64,000 bases of DNA from Coprococcus ammoniilyticus (GCF_025567345.1 NZ_JAOQJS010000004.1:186001-250000); one strand, 5' to 3'; shown: positions 54,830 through 63,848, counted from the first letter of the stretch. Notes: generated from the sequence alone by a model not told the origin. A program made the numbers and translations.

Positions 54830-55633
54830 ATGAATAAGACAAGAAAGATTCTCTTTTTTGATATCGACGGAACTCTGATCACGGATGATGGAAAACGGTA
54901 TTTTCCGGACAGTGCAAAAGAGGCAATACAAAAGGCAAGAGAGAACGGACACCTGGCATTTATCAATACGGGAAGAGTATTCTGCAATGTGACAGAAGAG
55001 ATCAGAAGCGCAGGCTTTGATGGCTTTGTCTGCGGCTGCGGAACGCATATTGTTTATAATGGAGAGACATTGTTTCATCATGATACACCATATGAGGTCT
55101 GTGCAGGTGTGATTCGGAAATGTCGGGAATATAAAATGGATGCCGTATACGAACATGCGGACAAGGTATTTACCAGCACTGCTTTTTCCGATAATGAGCA
55201 TTTAAAAGAACTAATCAGTTATTTTAAAGCAACCAGCACCTATATGGAGTATGATGATCCGGCAAACGATCAGATCTTTGATAAGTTTTGTGCATGGTAT
55301 GATGCAGATACTCCGTATCTGGAAGCATTTAAGAAATATCTGGAAAAAGATTATATGTATATCCAGAGAGAGGGAAATTTTTGTGAGGTTGTGCCAAAGG
55401 GATATACGAAGGCAACCGGTATCCGGTATCTGCTTGATTATTTTGACCTGCCATTAGAAAATGCCTATGCATTTGGAGACGGAAGTAATGATGAACCTAT
55501 GTTGGCATATGTGCCAAATAGTATTATAATGAAAAAAGGTCCGGAGTATCTGAGAAAGAAAGTCCGTCTTGTAACGGATGATGTCAGAGAAGACGGAATC
55601 TATAAAGCTATGAAAAAAATGGAGATTATCTAA
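54830..55633 (+). CDS. Cof-type HAD hydrolase
   Basis: 267 residues, HAD subfamily IIB (Cof-like). Motif I LFFDIDGTLITDDG, motif II INTGRVF, a cap domain in the middle, then KATGIRYLLDYFDL and motif IV AFGDGSNDEPML. Such enzymes dephosphorylate small molecules such as FMN, sugar phosphates or PLP; being next to riboflavin genes invites an FMN role, but the intervening terminator argues against co-regulation. AGGAGG-like sequence (GGAGG) precedes ATG 54830. Its stop overlaps the next start (TAATG). Confidence 0.9.
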   Translation: MNKTRKILFFDIDGTLITDDGKRYFPDSAKEAIQKARENGHLAFINTGRVFCNVTEEIRSAGFDGFVCGCGTHIVYNGETLFHHDTPYEVCAGVIRKCREYKMDAVYEHADKVFTSTAFSDNEHLKELISYFKATSTYMEYDDPANDQIFDKFCAWYDADTPYLEAFKKYLEKDYMYIQREGNFCEVVPKGYTKATGIRYLLDYFDLPLENAYAFGDGSNDEPMLAYVPNSIIMKKGPEYLRKKVRLVTDDVREDGIYKAMKKMEII

Positions 55634-56445
55634 TGGACGAAGAATATTCAAAAGTAACCATGGTGGATCAGTTAGCTATCGCAGTATCCAGCCCGAAAAA
55701 TTATAAGCATCTGACGAAGTTAAAAGCGAGCAAGACGGTAGGATTTATGATATTGATCGCTTTTATCCTGACCTTTATCGAGTTTGGAATCGGTGTCATT
55801 ACCTTTATCATGCATGTGGGAGGGTTAAATAACCTGATCACGAATAAGGTTCCGCAGTTTGTGATTGAGGATGGTAAGCTTACGGCAGAATCAGAGATGT
55901 CACTGGATATTGGAAATGCAACGATATATATGAATACGGATTATGACAGAATTACACTTGATGATATCAAGACAAATGGCGTGTATATTGCATTTGGCAA
56001 AGAGAATGTAGTCATGGGAATGATAAACGGCGGACAGACGTATGAATATTCAACGATGGATCTCGACAAATTATTCTATGATGGGTTTAACAATGATCAG
56101 CTTGCATCCGCAGTGCCGGCGTTCTATGTGGCTATTGTCATTATGTACATTGCAATTATGTTCGGAAGTGTAATAAAGATGATCTTCCTTGCACTTGTAT
56201 TTTCGATCGTTGCACGGACACTTGCGAAAGGTCTTCATACAGGGCTGTCCTATGGAAATGTATTCCGGGTATGTCTTTACGGACTGACTTTACCGATGCT
56301 GCTGACATCCGTGAATACCTGTCTGGACTTCCTGATTCCATCATCGATCATGTTTGTGATCACTCTGATCCTGGCATTTTCCATGATAAACAGAGGTATC
56401 GCAAGTCATGTGGGAACAACAGCACCACCGGAGGATTGGTTATAA
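55633..56445 (+). CDS. DUF1189 family membrane protein
   Basis: 270 residues with a membrane helix near 36-62, an extracytoplasmic domain (FVIEDGKLTAESEMSLDIGN and TNGVYIAFGKENVVM), then four hydrophobic segments between about 160 and 262. The opening LAIAVSSPKNYKHLTKLKASK and the FVIEDGKL motif are characteristic of DUF1189. Function unknown. Translation is coupled to the phosphatase gene by a one-base stop/start overlap. Confidence 0.82.
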   Translation: MDEEYSKVTMVDQLAIAVSSPKNYKHLTKLKASKTVGFMILIAFILTFIEFGIGVITFIMHVGGLNNLITNKVPQFVIEDGKLTAESEMSLDIGNATIYMNTDYDRITLDDIKTNGVYIAFGKENVVMGMINGGQTYEYSTMDLDKLFYDGFNNDQLASAVPAFYVAIVIMYIAIMFGSVIKMIFLALVFSIVARTLAKGLHTGLSYGNVFRVCLYGLTLPMLLTSVNTCLDFLIPSSIMFVITLILAFSMINRGIASHVGTTAPPEDWL

Positions 56446-56469
56446 AGGGCGATATAAAAGGAGGCTTTT

Positions 56470-56994
56470 ATGGAGATCGAAAGAAAATATCTGATAAAAG
56501 AGATACCGTTTTCACTGGAAGCGTATCCATATAAGGAACTGGAGCAGGGGTATATCTCGACCAGCCCCGTCATCCGTATCCGAAAGGCAGATGAACAATA
56601 TATTCTTACAGTAAAGTCAAGCGGATTACTGGAACGACAGGAATTCGAGCTTCCGATGAATGAGACGGATTATAAACGGTTGCTTGGTAAGGTTGATGGA
56701 AATCTGGTGACGAAACGTCGGTATATCATCCCGCTTACGGATACAGAGGGAACAACTGGCGATAAGGAAAAGGATGCAGGACTTAAGATTGAACTGGATG
56801 TCTTTGAGGGGCTGTATCAGGGGCTGATCTATGCAGAAGTCGAATTTGAGACAAAGGAAGATGCAGATAATTTCGCAGCACCGGATTGGTTTACCAGAGA
56901 TGTATCTATGGATGGAGCGTATCATAACAGCGCATTAAGCAGTATGAATGAAGAACAGAGACTTGCATTTATGGCAAGAGTTTTCGGACATTAA
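56470..56994 (+). CDS. CYTH domain protein (triphosphate tunnel enzyme)
   Basis: 174 residues beginning MEIERKYLIKEIP, which carries the ExExK signature of triphosphate tunnel metalloenzymes. Further charged strands follow in order: VIRIRKADEQYILTVKSSG, EFELPMNETDY, TKRRYIIPL, LKIELDVFEG and YAEVEFETKEDA, and together they line the tunnel. Relatives hydrolyse inorganic triphosphate or make cAMP; a triphosphatase is most likely here. AGGAGG precedes ATG 56470. The next gene starts 17 bases after its stop. Confidence 0.9.
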   Translation: MEIERKYLIKEIPFSLEAYPYKELEQGYISTSPVIRIRKADEQYILTVKSSGLLERQEFELPMNETDYKRLLGKVDGNLVTKRRYIIPLTDTEGTTGDKEKDAGLKIELDVFEGLYQGLIYAEVEFETKEDADNFAAPDWFTRDVSMDGAYHNSALSSMNEEQRLAFMARVFGH

Positions 56995-57010
56995 GAATGG
57001 AGGAAGAAGC

Positions 57011-57553
57011 ATGAAAGTCAGAATGTTATTTGAAACAGGATATGAAGAAGTAGAAGCATTGACCGTTGTAGATCTGTTAAGACGTGCAAAGGTTGACTGC
57101 CTTATGGTGGCAGCAGACGATCAGGATACGGTTACAGGTTCACATGGAATCACAGTAAAGATGGATGAGAAAATCAGTGAACTTGCAGATGATGCAGATA
57201 TGATCGTACTTCCGGGTGGTATGCCCGGTGTGACGAATCTGATCGCAAATGAGAAGGTAAAGAATCTTGTATGCGGACAGTATGAAGCAGGAAGATATGT
57301 TGCAGCAATCTGTGCAGCACCTACTGCTTTTGGAGCATTTGGTATCTTAAAGGATAAGAAGGCTACCTGCTATCCGGGAATGGAGGCGGGACTTCATTGT
57401 GCGGAAGTATTATATGACAGTGTAGTAACAGACGGTAAGGTAATTACAAGCCGAGGTATGGGAACAGCTATTGATTTTGGTCTGAAGCTGGTTGAGATCC
57501 TGACAGATCAGGATACATCAGAGAAGCTGGCAGCAGCTATTGTTTACAAATAA
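57011..57553 (+). CDS. DJ-1/PfpI family protein
   Basis: 180 residues of the DJ-1 (YajL/ThiJ) class. The conserved glutamate is in GYEEVEALT, the nucleophile cysteine in VAAICAAPTAFG, and LPGGMPGVTNL and VITSRGMGTAIDFGL complete the site. Members act on methylglyoxal or oxidised and glycated groups; the substrate here is unknown. ATG 57011 is set by GGAGG (56999-57003); an upstream frame overlapping the CYTH gene lacks support. It precedes the helicase-nuclease gene by five bases. Confidence 0.92.
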   Translation: MKVRMLFETGYEEVEALTVVDLLRRAKVDCLMVAADDQDTVTGSHGITVKMDEKISELADDADMIVLPGGMPGVTNLIANEKVKNLVCGQYEAGRYVAAICAAPTAFGAFGILKDKKATCYPGMEAGLHCAEVLYDSVVTDGKVITSRGMGTAIDFGLKLVEILTDQDTSEKLAAAIVYK

Positions 57554-57558
57554 GAATT

Positions 57559-60129
57559 ATGGAATTTAAAGTTTCGGTCAGGCATATGGTAGAATTTATA
57601 TACAGATGCGGCGATATTACAAGCAGCAGTAATGGGACTCTGTCAAAGGAAGCGATGAATGCAGGAAGTAAGATGCATCGGAAGCTTCAGAAAATGGCAG
57701 GGTCTTATTATGATGCAGAAGTTCCTTTAAAGATCACGATGAAGAAAGGGATTCATGATCTGGATGTTACGGTAGAGGGCAGAGCAGATGGGATCATAGA
57801 TCTGAGAGGTGAAAAGAACCGAAGCAGGAAGAAGAAGGAAATTGAGCGGCAGGTGATCCGGGTAGAGGATAGATATTGGAACCGGCTGCTGCTCAAAAAA
57901 ACGGAGAGTCTGGATCTGGAAGTCGGTGAAGACTTCATGGAACAAAATTCTGCCGGAACGATTGGTCAGATGCAGGAAATGAATGAGCCTGCGGATGTTA
58001 CGATCGACGAGATCAAAGGTGTATACAGAAAACTTGCTGATATCGAAGTGCCGGAAACAGTTCATGTAGCACAGGCAATGTGCTATGCCTATATTTATGC
58101 AAAAGAGCAGTCTTTGGATCGGATCAATGTACAGATCACATATGTGAATCTGGAAAGTGAAGAAGTAAAACAATTTTTTTATGTGTTTTCTTGTTCATTT
58201 CTTGAGAAATGGTTTCATAATACAGTGGATGAGATGATGAAATGGGTTGATCATGCTATATCACATGCAAGAAGCAGAGATGCGTCAATTACAGAACTGG
58301 AATTTCCATATGAATATCGGAAAGGACAAAAGCAGATGGTTGCCTGTGTGTATAAGGCGATTGAAGGGGAGCGCAGATTGTTTGTGCAGGCTCCAACCGG
58401 AATCGGGAAAACGATGGCAGCGATGTTTCCTTCCGTTAAGGCATTTGCAACCGGGCTGGTATCGAAAATCTTTTATCTGACCGCAAAGACGATCGCCGGA
58501 ACCGTGCCGGATCAGGCACTTACATTGCTACGGGAACGTGGAGTAAAGTTTTCTTCCGTTATGTTGACTGCCAAAGAGAAGATATGTCTGAATGAGACGA
58601 TGGAATGTGATGCAGAGCACTGCCCTTATGCGAAAGGACATTTTGACCGGGTTAATGATGCATTATTTGAATTGATCACTCAGGAGGAAAAAATGGATCG
58701 GGAGATCATCCGGGCTTATGCGGAAAGGTATCAGGTCTGTCCTTTTGAGCTGGGACTGGATGCAAGCCTGTTTGCAGATGCTATTATTGGAGATTATAAC
58801 TATGTGTTTGATCCGAGAGTGAATCTGAAGCGGTTCTTTTCACAGACAGCATATGATACAGGACGGTATGTATTTCTGGTAGATGAAGCACACAATCTGG
58901 TGGACCGGGCATCGTCCATGTACAGTGCCACGCTGTATAAAGAAGATTTCCTTGCTGTAAAGAGGCTGGTAATGCCGTACAGCAAAAAAATGGCACGGAG
59001 TCTGGAATCCTGCAACCGGGAGCTTCTGGAATTGAAGAAAAAATGTCCGGAGCATGGATATCAGATCTTAAATGATATCGGGGTTCTATATCTGAAGCTG
59101 CTGCATCTTCATACGACGATGGAGGCTTTTTTAGAAGATTACAAACAGATCCCGGAACGTAAGGAGATACTGGAGTTTTATTTTGCACTTACGACATTTT
59201 TAAATATTGCGGATCTGATCGATGACAGCTATGTGATCTATGATGAGCTTAAGTCGGATGGCAGATTTATGGTTCGGTTATATTGCGTCCATCCGGCGAA
59301 TAATCTGAAGCTTTGTCTGGATAAGGGTGTATCGACTGTTTTCTTTTCGGCAACGATCCTGCCGGTAAAATATTATATGGAGATGCTGTCCGATACGGTG
59401 ACCGATCAGGCTATCTATATTCCTTCTCCGTTTGATCCGGAGAAACGACAGATCATGGTTGGTGTGGATGTATCTACGAAATATACCAGACGGTCTGTAA
59501 AGGAGTATAAGCGCGTGGCTGAATATATCAGGCAGTTGTTTAACGCACATTCCGGAAATTATATGGTGTTTCTGCCATCCTATAAAATGCTTCAGGAGGT
59601 CTATGAGCAAATGATAGAGGGTGATTGTTCTGGCATGGAGCTGCTCTGTCAGGAACAGAACATGAAGGAGGCAGACCGGGAAGCATTTTTGGATCATTTT
59701 TCAGCGAAAAGAAATGTGGTTGCCTTTTGTATCATGGGCGGGATCTTCTCTGAGGGGATTGATCTGACCGGAGAACGGCTGATCGGATCGGTTGTAGTAG
59801 GTCCGGGACTTCCGCAGGTGTGCAATGAGAGAAAGATCATGATGGACTATTTTAATGCCAGAAAGAGTATGGAGGCATATGCTGGCTCATCGGTTGATGG
59901 TTTTAAATATGCATACCTGTATCCGGGCATTAATAAAGTATTTCAGTCAGCCGGACGCGTGATCCGGACAGAAGCGGATGCCGGAGTGATCCTGTTGCTA
60001 GATGAACGATTTGGAACCGGGGAATATAATTCGTTATTTCCGGTGGAGTGGCAGGATGCGGTCTTTGGAAATTTTGATCAGATTTCGCAGAGCATAGAAC
60101 AGTTCTGGTCGAATCTTAATCTTTCCTGA
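57559..60129 (+). CDS. PD-(D/E)XK nuclease-XPD/DinG-type helicase fusion
   Basis: 856 residues. The N-terminal Cas4/AddB-like nuclease has GRADGI (Asp77), DEIKG (Glu151, Lys153) and the QAMCYAY motif near 172. The superfamily 2 helicase has Walker A APTGIGKT (about 278-285), four Fe-S cysteines Cys343, 350, 355 and 394 with CPFEL, DEAH in FLVDEAHNLVDR, FFSATILP, a Gly-rich GGIFSEGIDL and the last motif FQSAGRVIRTEAD. It should unwind 5'-3' and possibly cut DNA. AddB-like nucleases also have clusters, so the four cysteines are assigned to the helicase by position between motifs I and II. It directly follows the DJ-1 gene. Confidence 0.9.
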   Translation: MEFKVSVRHMVEFIYRCGDITSSSNGTLSKEAMNAGSKMHRKLQKMAGSYYDAEVPLKITMKKGIHDLDVTVEGRADGIIDLRGEKNRSRKKKEIERQVIRVEDRYWNRLLLKKTESLDLEVGEDFMEQNSAGTIGQMQEMNEPADVTIDEIKGVYRKLADIEVPETVHVAQAMCYAYIYAKEQSLDRINVQITYVNLESEEVKQFFYVFSCSFLEKWFHNTVDEMMKWVDHAISHARSRDASITELEFPYEYRKGQKQMVACVYKAIEGERRLFVQAPTGIGKTMAAMFPSVKAFATGLVSKIFYLTAKTIAGTVPDQALTLLRERGVKFSSVMLTAKEKICLNETMECDAEHCPYAKGHFDRVNDALFELITQEEKMDREIIRAYAERYQVCPFELGLDASLFADAIIGDYNYVFDPRVNLKRFFSQTAYDTGRYVFLVDEAHNLVDRASSMYSATLYKEDFLAVKRLVMPYSKKMARSLESCNRELLELKKKCPEHGYQILNDIGVLYLKLLHLHTTMEAFLEDYKQIPERKEILEFYFALTTFLNIADLIDDSYVIYDELKSDGRFMVRLYCVHPANNLKLCLDKGVSTVFFSATILPVKYYMEMLSDTVTDQAIYIPSPFDPEKRQIMVGVDVSTKYTRRSVKEYKRVAEYIRQLFNAHSGNYMVFLPSYKMLQEVYEQMIEGDCSGMELLCQEQNMKEADREAFLDHFSAKRNVVAFCIMGGIFSEGIDLTGERLIGSVVVGPGLPQVCNERKIMMDYFNARKSMEAYAGSSVDGFKYAYLYPGINKVFQSAGRVIRTEADAGVILLLDERFGTGEYNSLFPVEWQDAVFGNFDQISQSIEQFWSNLNLS

Positions 60130-60155
60130 AAACGGGAATATAAATACAAGAATAC

Positions 60156-60184
60156 TGGAAATTCGCATATACATGTGATAGAAT
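60156..60184 (+). promoter_or_regulatory. Putative promoter for murF with structured leader
   Basis: TGGAAA (60156-60161), 17-base spacer, TAGAAT (60179-60184). The leader has two competing hairpins that share bases 60209-60210: GCAGGC/GCCTGC (60189-60194, 60205-60210) and GCATGC/GCATGC (60209-60214, 60218-60223) with a TTTTA tail. Confidence 0.42.
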
Positions 60185-60271
60185 GGACGCAGGCATTTTT
60201 TACAGCCTGCATGCAGTGCATGCTTTTATATAAAATTATGAAACTGTTCTGGAAAGGCAGATAGGGGAAAA

Positions 60272-61639
60272 ATGGAAAATATTACAGTAAAAGATATTGT
60301 GAAAGCAACAGGAGGTTTCCTGCTTTGCGGCGATGAAGATACACCGATCACAGGCCTGTGTATTGATTCCAGAAAAGCACAGCCGGGAGATTTGTTTATT
60401 CCTCTGTTGGGTAATAAAGTTGATGGACATCGTTTTATTGAATCCGCTATGGAGAAAGCGTCTGCAACTCTGACATCGGAGCATGATAATGTTGTTATTT
60501 CAGAGAAGCCGTTTATCCGTGTTGATGACACGATGAAAGCACTTCAGGCAATTGGAATGGATATCCGTGACCGGTATGATATTCCGTATATCGGAGTGAC
60601 AGGAAGTGTAGGAAAGACAACGACCAGAGAGATGATCGCAGCGGCTGTCAGCACAGCAAAACGCTGTTTTCAGACAAATGGAAATGAAAATTCACAGATT
60701 GGTGTACCGATGACACTTTCCAGAATGACAGATGGATATGATGCAGCGGTGATCGAGATGGGGATCAGTGAACCTGGTCAGATGGAGATATTGTCTGAGA
60801 TTGTAAAGCCATCGATCTGTGTGGTGACGATTATCGGTGTTGCACATATTGAATTTATGAAAACCCAGGAGAATATCAGAAAAGAGAAGCTGTCTATTAT
60901 CAATCATATGAATAAGGACGGCCTGTTGCTGTTAAATGGAGATGATCCATTACTGCGTGAGATAAAAGCGGATATGCCATGTCGGACACTTACTTTTGGT
61001 ATAGATGAAATTTGTGATTTTCAGGGATCCAATGTAAAATGTGGAGAGCAGGGCATGGAATTTGATTGTACTCATAATGGTGAGACCGTTCATGTTACCA
61101 TGGATATCCTCGGAAAACATAACGTGAGAAATGCACTGGCAGGTATTGCAGTTGCATATCAGATGGGAATTCCGATAACAATTTCAGCAAAAGCCTTTGA
61201 ACATTTTGAAGGACAGAGACAGAGACTTATCCATATGGAGAATCGATACACGATCCTCGATGATACCTATAATGCAAGCCCGGATTCCATGAAGGCAAGC
61301 ATTGATGTGCTTTGTGATATGGACTGCGAGGGAAAAAAGATCGCAGTACTGGGAGATATGTTTGAGCTGGGAGCTGACAGTGCCAGCTATCACTATCAGA
61401 TCGGAGAATACCTGCGGGACAAGAAGATCGATGAGGTTGTGGTAGTCGGAAAGGAAGCTTTGGAGATTAAAAAGGCACTGGATGTCTGCGACACAAAGTA
61501 TGCAAAAACATTTTCATTTATGGATAATGAAGAAGTGGCACTTTATCTGATGGCTATTATGAGACCGGAGGATGTTGTTTTGATCAAGGGATCACACGGC
61601 ATGAAAATGGACGAAATTGTCAAAATTCTTACGAATTAA
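60272..61639 (+). CDS. murF: UDP-MurNAc-tripeptide--D-Ala-D-Ala ligase MurF
   Basis: Last cytoplasmic amino-acid ligase in peptidoglycan precursor synthesis. It has 455 residues. The N-terminal UDP-binding domain has DSRKAQPGDLFIPL; the central ATPase has GVTGSVGKTTT, NEN and EMGISEPGQM; the C-terminal domain has DDTYNASPDSMKAS and LIKGSHGMKMD. GGGG precedes ATG 60272. It stands alone, not in a division-wall cluster, between the helicase and a strong terminator. Confidence 0.95.
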   Translation: MENITVKDIVKATGGFLLCGDEDTPITGLCIDSRKAQPGDLFIPLLGNKVDGHRFIESAMEKASATLTSEHDNVVISEKPFIRVDDTMKALQAIGMDIRDRYDIPYIGVTGSVGKTTTREMIAAAVSTAKRCFQTNGNENSQIGVPMTLSRMTDGYDAAVIEMGISEPGQMEILSEIVKPSICVVTIIGVAHIEFMKTQENIRKEKLSIINHMNKDGLLLLNGDDPLLREIKADMPCRTLTFGIDEICDFQGSNVKCGEQGMEFDCTHNGETVHVTMDILGKHNVRNALAGIAVAYQMGIPITISAKAFEHFEGQRQRLIHMENRYTILDDTYNASPDSMKASIDVLCDMDCEGKKIAVLGDMFELGADSASYHYQIGEYLRDKKIDEVVVVGKEALEIKKALDVCDTKYAKTFSFMDNEEVALYLMAIMRPEDVVLIKGSHGMKMDEIVKILTN

Positions 61640-61667
61640 TTATACAAATTATACAAAACAACCATAT

Positions 61668-61705
61668 AAACTACCAAATTTCATAAAATTTGGTAGTTTT
61701 GTTTG
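61668..61705. terminator. 14-bp intrinsic terminator after murF
   Basis: Perfect arms 61668-61681 and 61686-61699 enclose a 4-base loop (CATA), with a T-rich tail on the right and an A-rich left flank. Confidence 0.88.
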
Positions 61706-61776
61706 TCTAAAATGACTTTGATTTTCATAAAAAAAAACACTCTGTGGTACAAAACGGAGAAAAAACAGTACTTGTA

Positions 61777-61805
61777 TTGAAAAAAAAAGGAAAATGGAGT
61801 AATAT
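61777..61805 (+). promoter_or_regulatory. Putative sigma-A promoter for the Lys/Ala-rich gene
   Basis: TTGAAA (61777-61782), 17-base spacer, TAATAT (61800-61805) within an A-rich stretch between the murF terminator and ATG 61893. Confidence 0.55.
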
Positions 61806-61892
61806 CAATCCTAGCTTGAATAAAGAATACATACATGAATTGTTACATAAGTAAAGTGATAGAAATTAGTTTTAAAACGGAGGGTGTTAATC

Positions 61893-62339
61893 ATGGCTAC
61901 TAAGAAGACTGAAGATGCAAAAAAGGTTGTTGCAAAAAAGGCAACAGTAGAAAGCGTTGTTGCTAAAGCTGAAGCTGTAAAGAAAGCTGAAGCTGCTAAA
62001 GAAGTAAAAGCAGCAGTAAAGGCAGAAGTAAAAGAAGAGAAAAAGCCAGCAGCTAAGACTGTAGCAGCTAAAACTGAACCAGCAAAGACAGAAGTTAAGG
62101 CTGAAGCAAAGAAGCCAGCAGCTAAAAAGCCGGCAGCAAAGAAGCCAGCAGTAGCTAAGACAACAGAGACAGTTTTTGTTGAATATAACAATGGACAGAT
62201 CAATGTTTCTGACATTGTAGCAAAAGCAAAAGAAGCACTTGGCAATAAGGCAGTTAAGGAATTGAACGTATATTACCAGCCAGAAACAGGTATGGTATAC
62301 TATACAGCTGATGGAGAATCAGGTTCTTACAGTCTTTAA
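61893..62339 (+). CDS. Lys/Ala-rich protein with histone H1-like tail
   Basis: 148 residues in two parts. Residues 1-95 are almost only Lys, Ala, Glu, Val, Pro and Thr, with repeats such as KKPAAKKPAAKKPA resembling histone H1 or bacterial Lys/Ala-rich DNA-binding tails. Residues 96-148 are a compact domain (TVFVEYNNGQINVSDIVAKA, VKELNVYYQPETGMVYYTAD). I recall such proteins as DUF6465 in Lachnospiraceae, unverified. GGAGGG precedes ATG 61893. It has its own promoter and terminators on both sides, so it is probably expressed independently and strongly. Nucleoid binding is a hypothesis. Confidence 0.78.
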   Translation: MATKKTEDAKKVVAKKATVESVVAKAEAVKKAEAAKEVKAAVKAEVKEEKKPAAKTVAAKTEPAKTEVKAEAKKPAAKKPAAKKPAVAKTTETVFVEYNNGQINVSDIVAKAKEALGNKAVKELNVYYQPETGMVYYTADGESGSYSL

Positions 62340-62358
62340 TCTATAAATAGTTGGAAGG

Positions 62359-62392
62359 GCAGCGTTCTTAACATAAGGATGCTGCTTTTTCT
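62359..62392 (+). terminator. Intrinsic terminator after the Lys/Ala-rich gene
   Basis: A 12-bp stem (62359-62370 with 62374-62385, two wobbles) and 3-base loop are followed by five Ts. Confidence 0.88.
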
Positions 62393-62419
62393 GTATAATT
62401 AGAAAGGAAGAAGTGAAAT

Positions 62420-63214
62420 ATGAAGATTGGTTTTATTGGCTGTGGCAATATGGCAACATCGATCATAAAGGGAATTATCAGAAAGCAGATCATAGATGCA
62501 GAGAATATCATAGCATCTGCAAAGACGAAAGCGACACTTGACAGAGTTCAGAAAGAGCTTGGAGTAAAGGTATCAACCGATAATCTGGAGGTAACAGAAA
62601 ACAGTGATATTCTGGTTCTGGCGGTAAAACCACAGTATTATCCGGAGGTGATCGCTCAGATAAAGGACGTAGTCCGTAAAGAGCAGATTGTGATCAGTAT
62701 AGCACCAGGAAAAACATTAGACTGGTTACAGGAACAGTTTGGAGGATCTGTGAGGCTTGTCCGGACAATGCCAAATACACCGGCACTGGTTGGTGAGGGT
62801 ATGACAGGAGCATGTCGGAATGAATATGTTACCGATGAAGATTATGCAACAGTTCTTCAGATTCTTGGAAGCTTTGGTGAAGTAGAGACAATACCGGAAA
62901 ATCTGATGGATGTATGTGTATCGGTCAGCGGAAGTTCTCCGGCATATATTTATATATTGATCGAAGCTATGGCAGATGGAGCAGTGGCAGATGGTATGCC
63001 AAGAGCACAGGCATATAAATTTGCAGCACAGTCCGTGCTTGGAAGTGCAAAGATGGTACTTGAAACGGGAAAACATCCGGGTGAATTAAAGGATCAGGTC
63101 TGCTCACCTGGCGGAACAACGATAGAAGCTGTTCGCGTTTTAGAAGAAAAAGGCTTCCGTTCCTCCGTGATCGAAGCAATGAAAGCCTGTGTCCGCAAAG
63201 CTCGCGGAATATAA
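62420..63214 (+). CDS. proC: Pyrroline-5-carboxylate reductase ProC
   Basis: Last step of proline synthesis, reducing pyrroline-5-carboxylate with NAD(P)H. It has 264 residues. The N-terminal Rossmann motif is IGFIGCGNMATSIIKG; the conserved middle has VRTMPNTPALVGEGMTG; the C-terminal dimer domain has VSGSSPAYIYILIEAMADG and LKDQVCSPGGTTIEAVRVLE, the family signature. GGAAG-type site precedes ATG 62420. No proA or proB is in the window. Confidence 0.95.
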   Translation: MKIGFIGCGNMATSIIKGIIRKQIIDAENIIASAKTKATLDRVQKELGVKVSTDNLEVTENSDILVLAVKPQYYPEVIAQIKDVVRKEQIVISIAPGKTLDWLQEQFGGSVRLVRTMPNTPALVGEGMTGACRNEYVTDEDYATVLQILGSFGEVETIPENLMDVCVSVSGSSPAYIYILIEAMADGAVADGMPRAQAYKFAAQSVLGSAKMVLETGKHPGELKDQVCSPGGTTIEAVRVLEEKGFRSSVIEAMKACVRKARGI

Positions 63215-63290
63215 CAGCCGCTATAAAAGCCTGTGCTTGTGGTAGCTATAACTTTATTTCGCAGAACACTTGCATTTGATTCTTACGTAG

Positions 63291-63468
63291 CTGTTATACA
63301 AATAAATCCGCTGTGCTATATTACACTGTTATGAAGCAAACCTTGTCCGAGGCCGGTACTTAAGCTACGTCTTTTGCAGCTTTATGTACCGCTGCTCGAG
63401 GACTAGAACGAAAGTGTTTTGCGTAATAACAGGTGTGGTATAGCACAGCGGATTTATTTGTATGACAG
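63291..63468. repeat. 178-base foldback element with 42-base inverted arms
   Basis: Arms 63291-63332 and 63426-63468 are complementary over about 42 bases; the differences are G-T wobbles and one extra base. The centre folds further: GTCC/GGAC, GAG/CTC, GGTAC/GTACC (63355-63359, 63386-63390) and AAGCT/AGCTT, so the whole element can form one long rod. It lies between the convergent proC and PII genes. It could be a miniature inverted-repeat element or a bidirectional terminator; no target duplication was identified. Confidence 0.8.
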
Positions 63469-63475
63469 GTAGATG

Positions 63476-63814
63476 TTATAAGGCGGTGTCACCGTGTTCG
63501 CCGGTACGGATACGGATGACATCGGCAACATCATAGACGAAGATCTTGCCGTCGCCGACTTTTCCGGTTGATATCTTTTCACATACCTTAAAGATGATGT
63601 TATCGGCAACATCATCCTTGACGATGGTTTCAATCTTGATCTTCGGAATCAGGTTGACCACATATTCACTTCCACGGTATGTTGTTTTATAACCCTTCTG
63701 ATTACCATATCCCATAATATTTGATACAGTAGCACCGGTGGATCCGCATTCGTCCAGAATGGCTTTTACATCATCCAGTTTTTCAGAACGGACAATAATT
63801 GATAATTTCTTCAT
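63476..63814 (-). CDS. Nitrogen regulatory protein P-II
   Basis: 112-residue trimeric sensor of 2-oxoglutarate, ATP and ADP that controls ammonium transport and nitrogen assimilation. Signatures are MKKLSIIVRSEKLDDVKAIL, the T-loop GYGNQKGYKTTYRGSEYVVN with Tyr in RGSEY (the usual modification site), and GKVGDGKIFVYDV with IRTGEHGDTAL at the end. ATG 63814 has GGAGGG (revcomp of 63821-63826); the longer frame overlaps that site. It may be glnB or glnK; no amtB is visible, though it could lie beyond the window. Confidence 0.95.
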   Translation of the reverse strand: MKKLSIIVRSEKLDDVKAILDECGSTGATVSNIMGYGNQKGYKTTYRGSEYVVNLIPKIKIETIVKDDVADNIIFKVCEKISTGKVGDGKIFVYDVADVIRIRTGEHGDTAL

Positions 63815-63848
63815 GTATAACCCTCCATTCACATATACAACTAAAAAT

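Noticed and set aside
59278..59697. 139-residue minus-strand frame within the helicase gene
   Set aside because: Antisense shadow of a conserved helicase region; no start signal.
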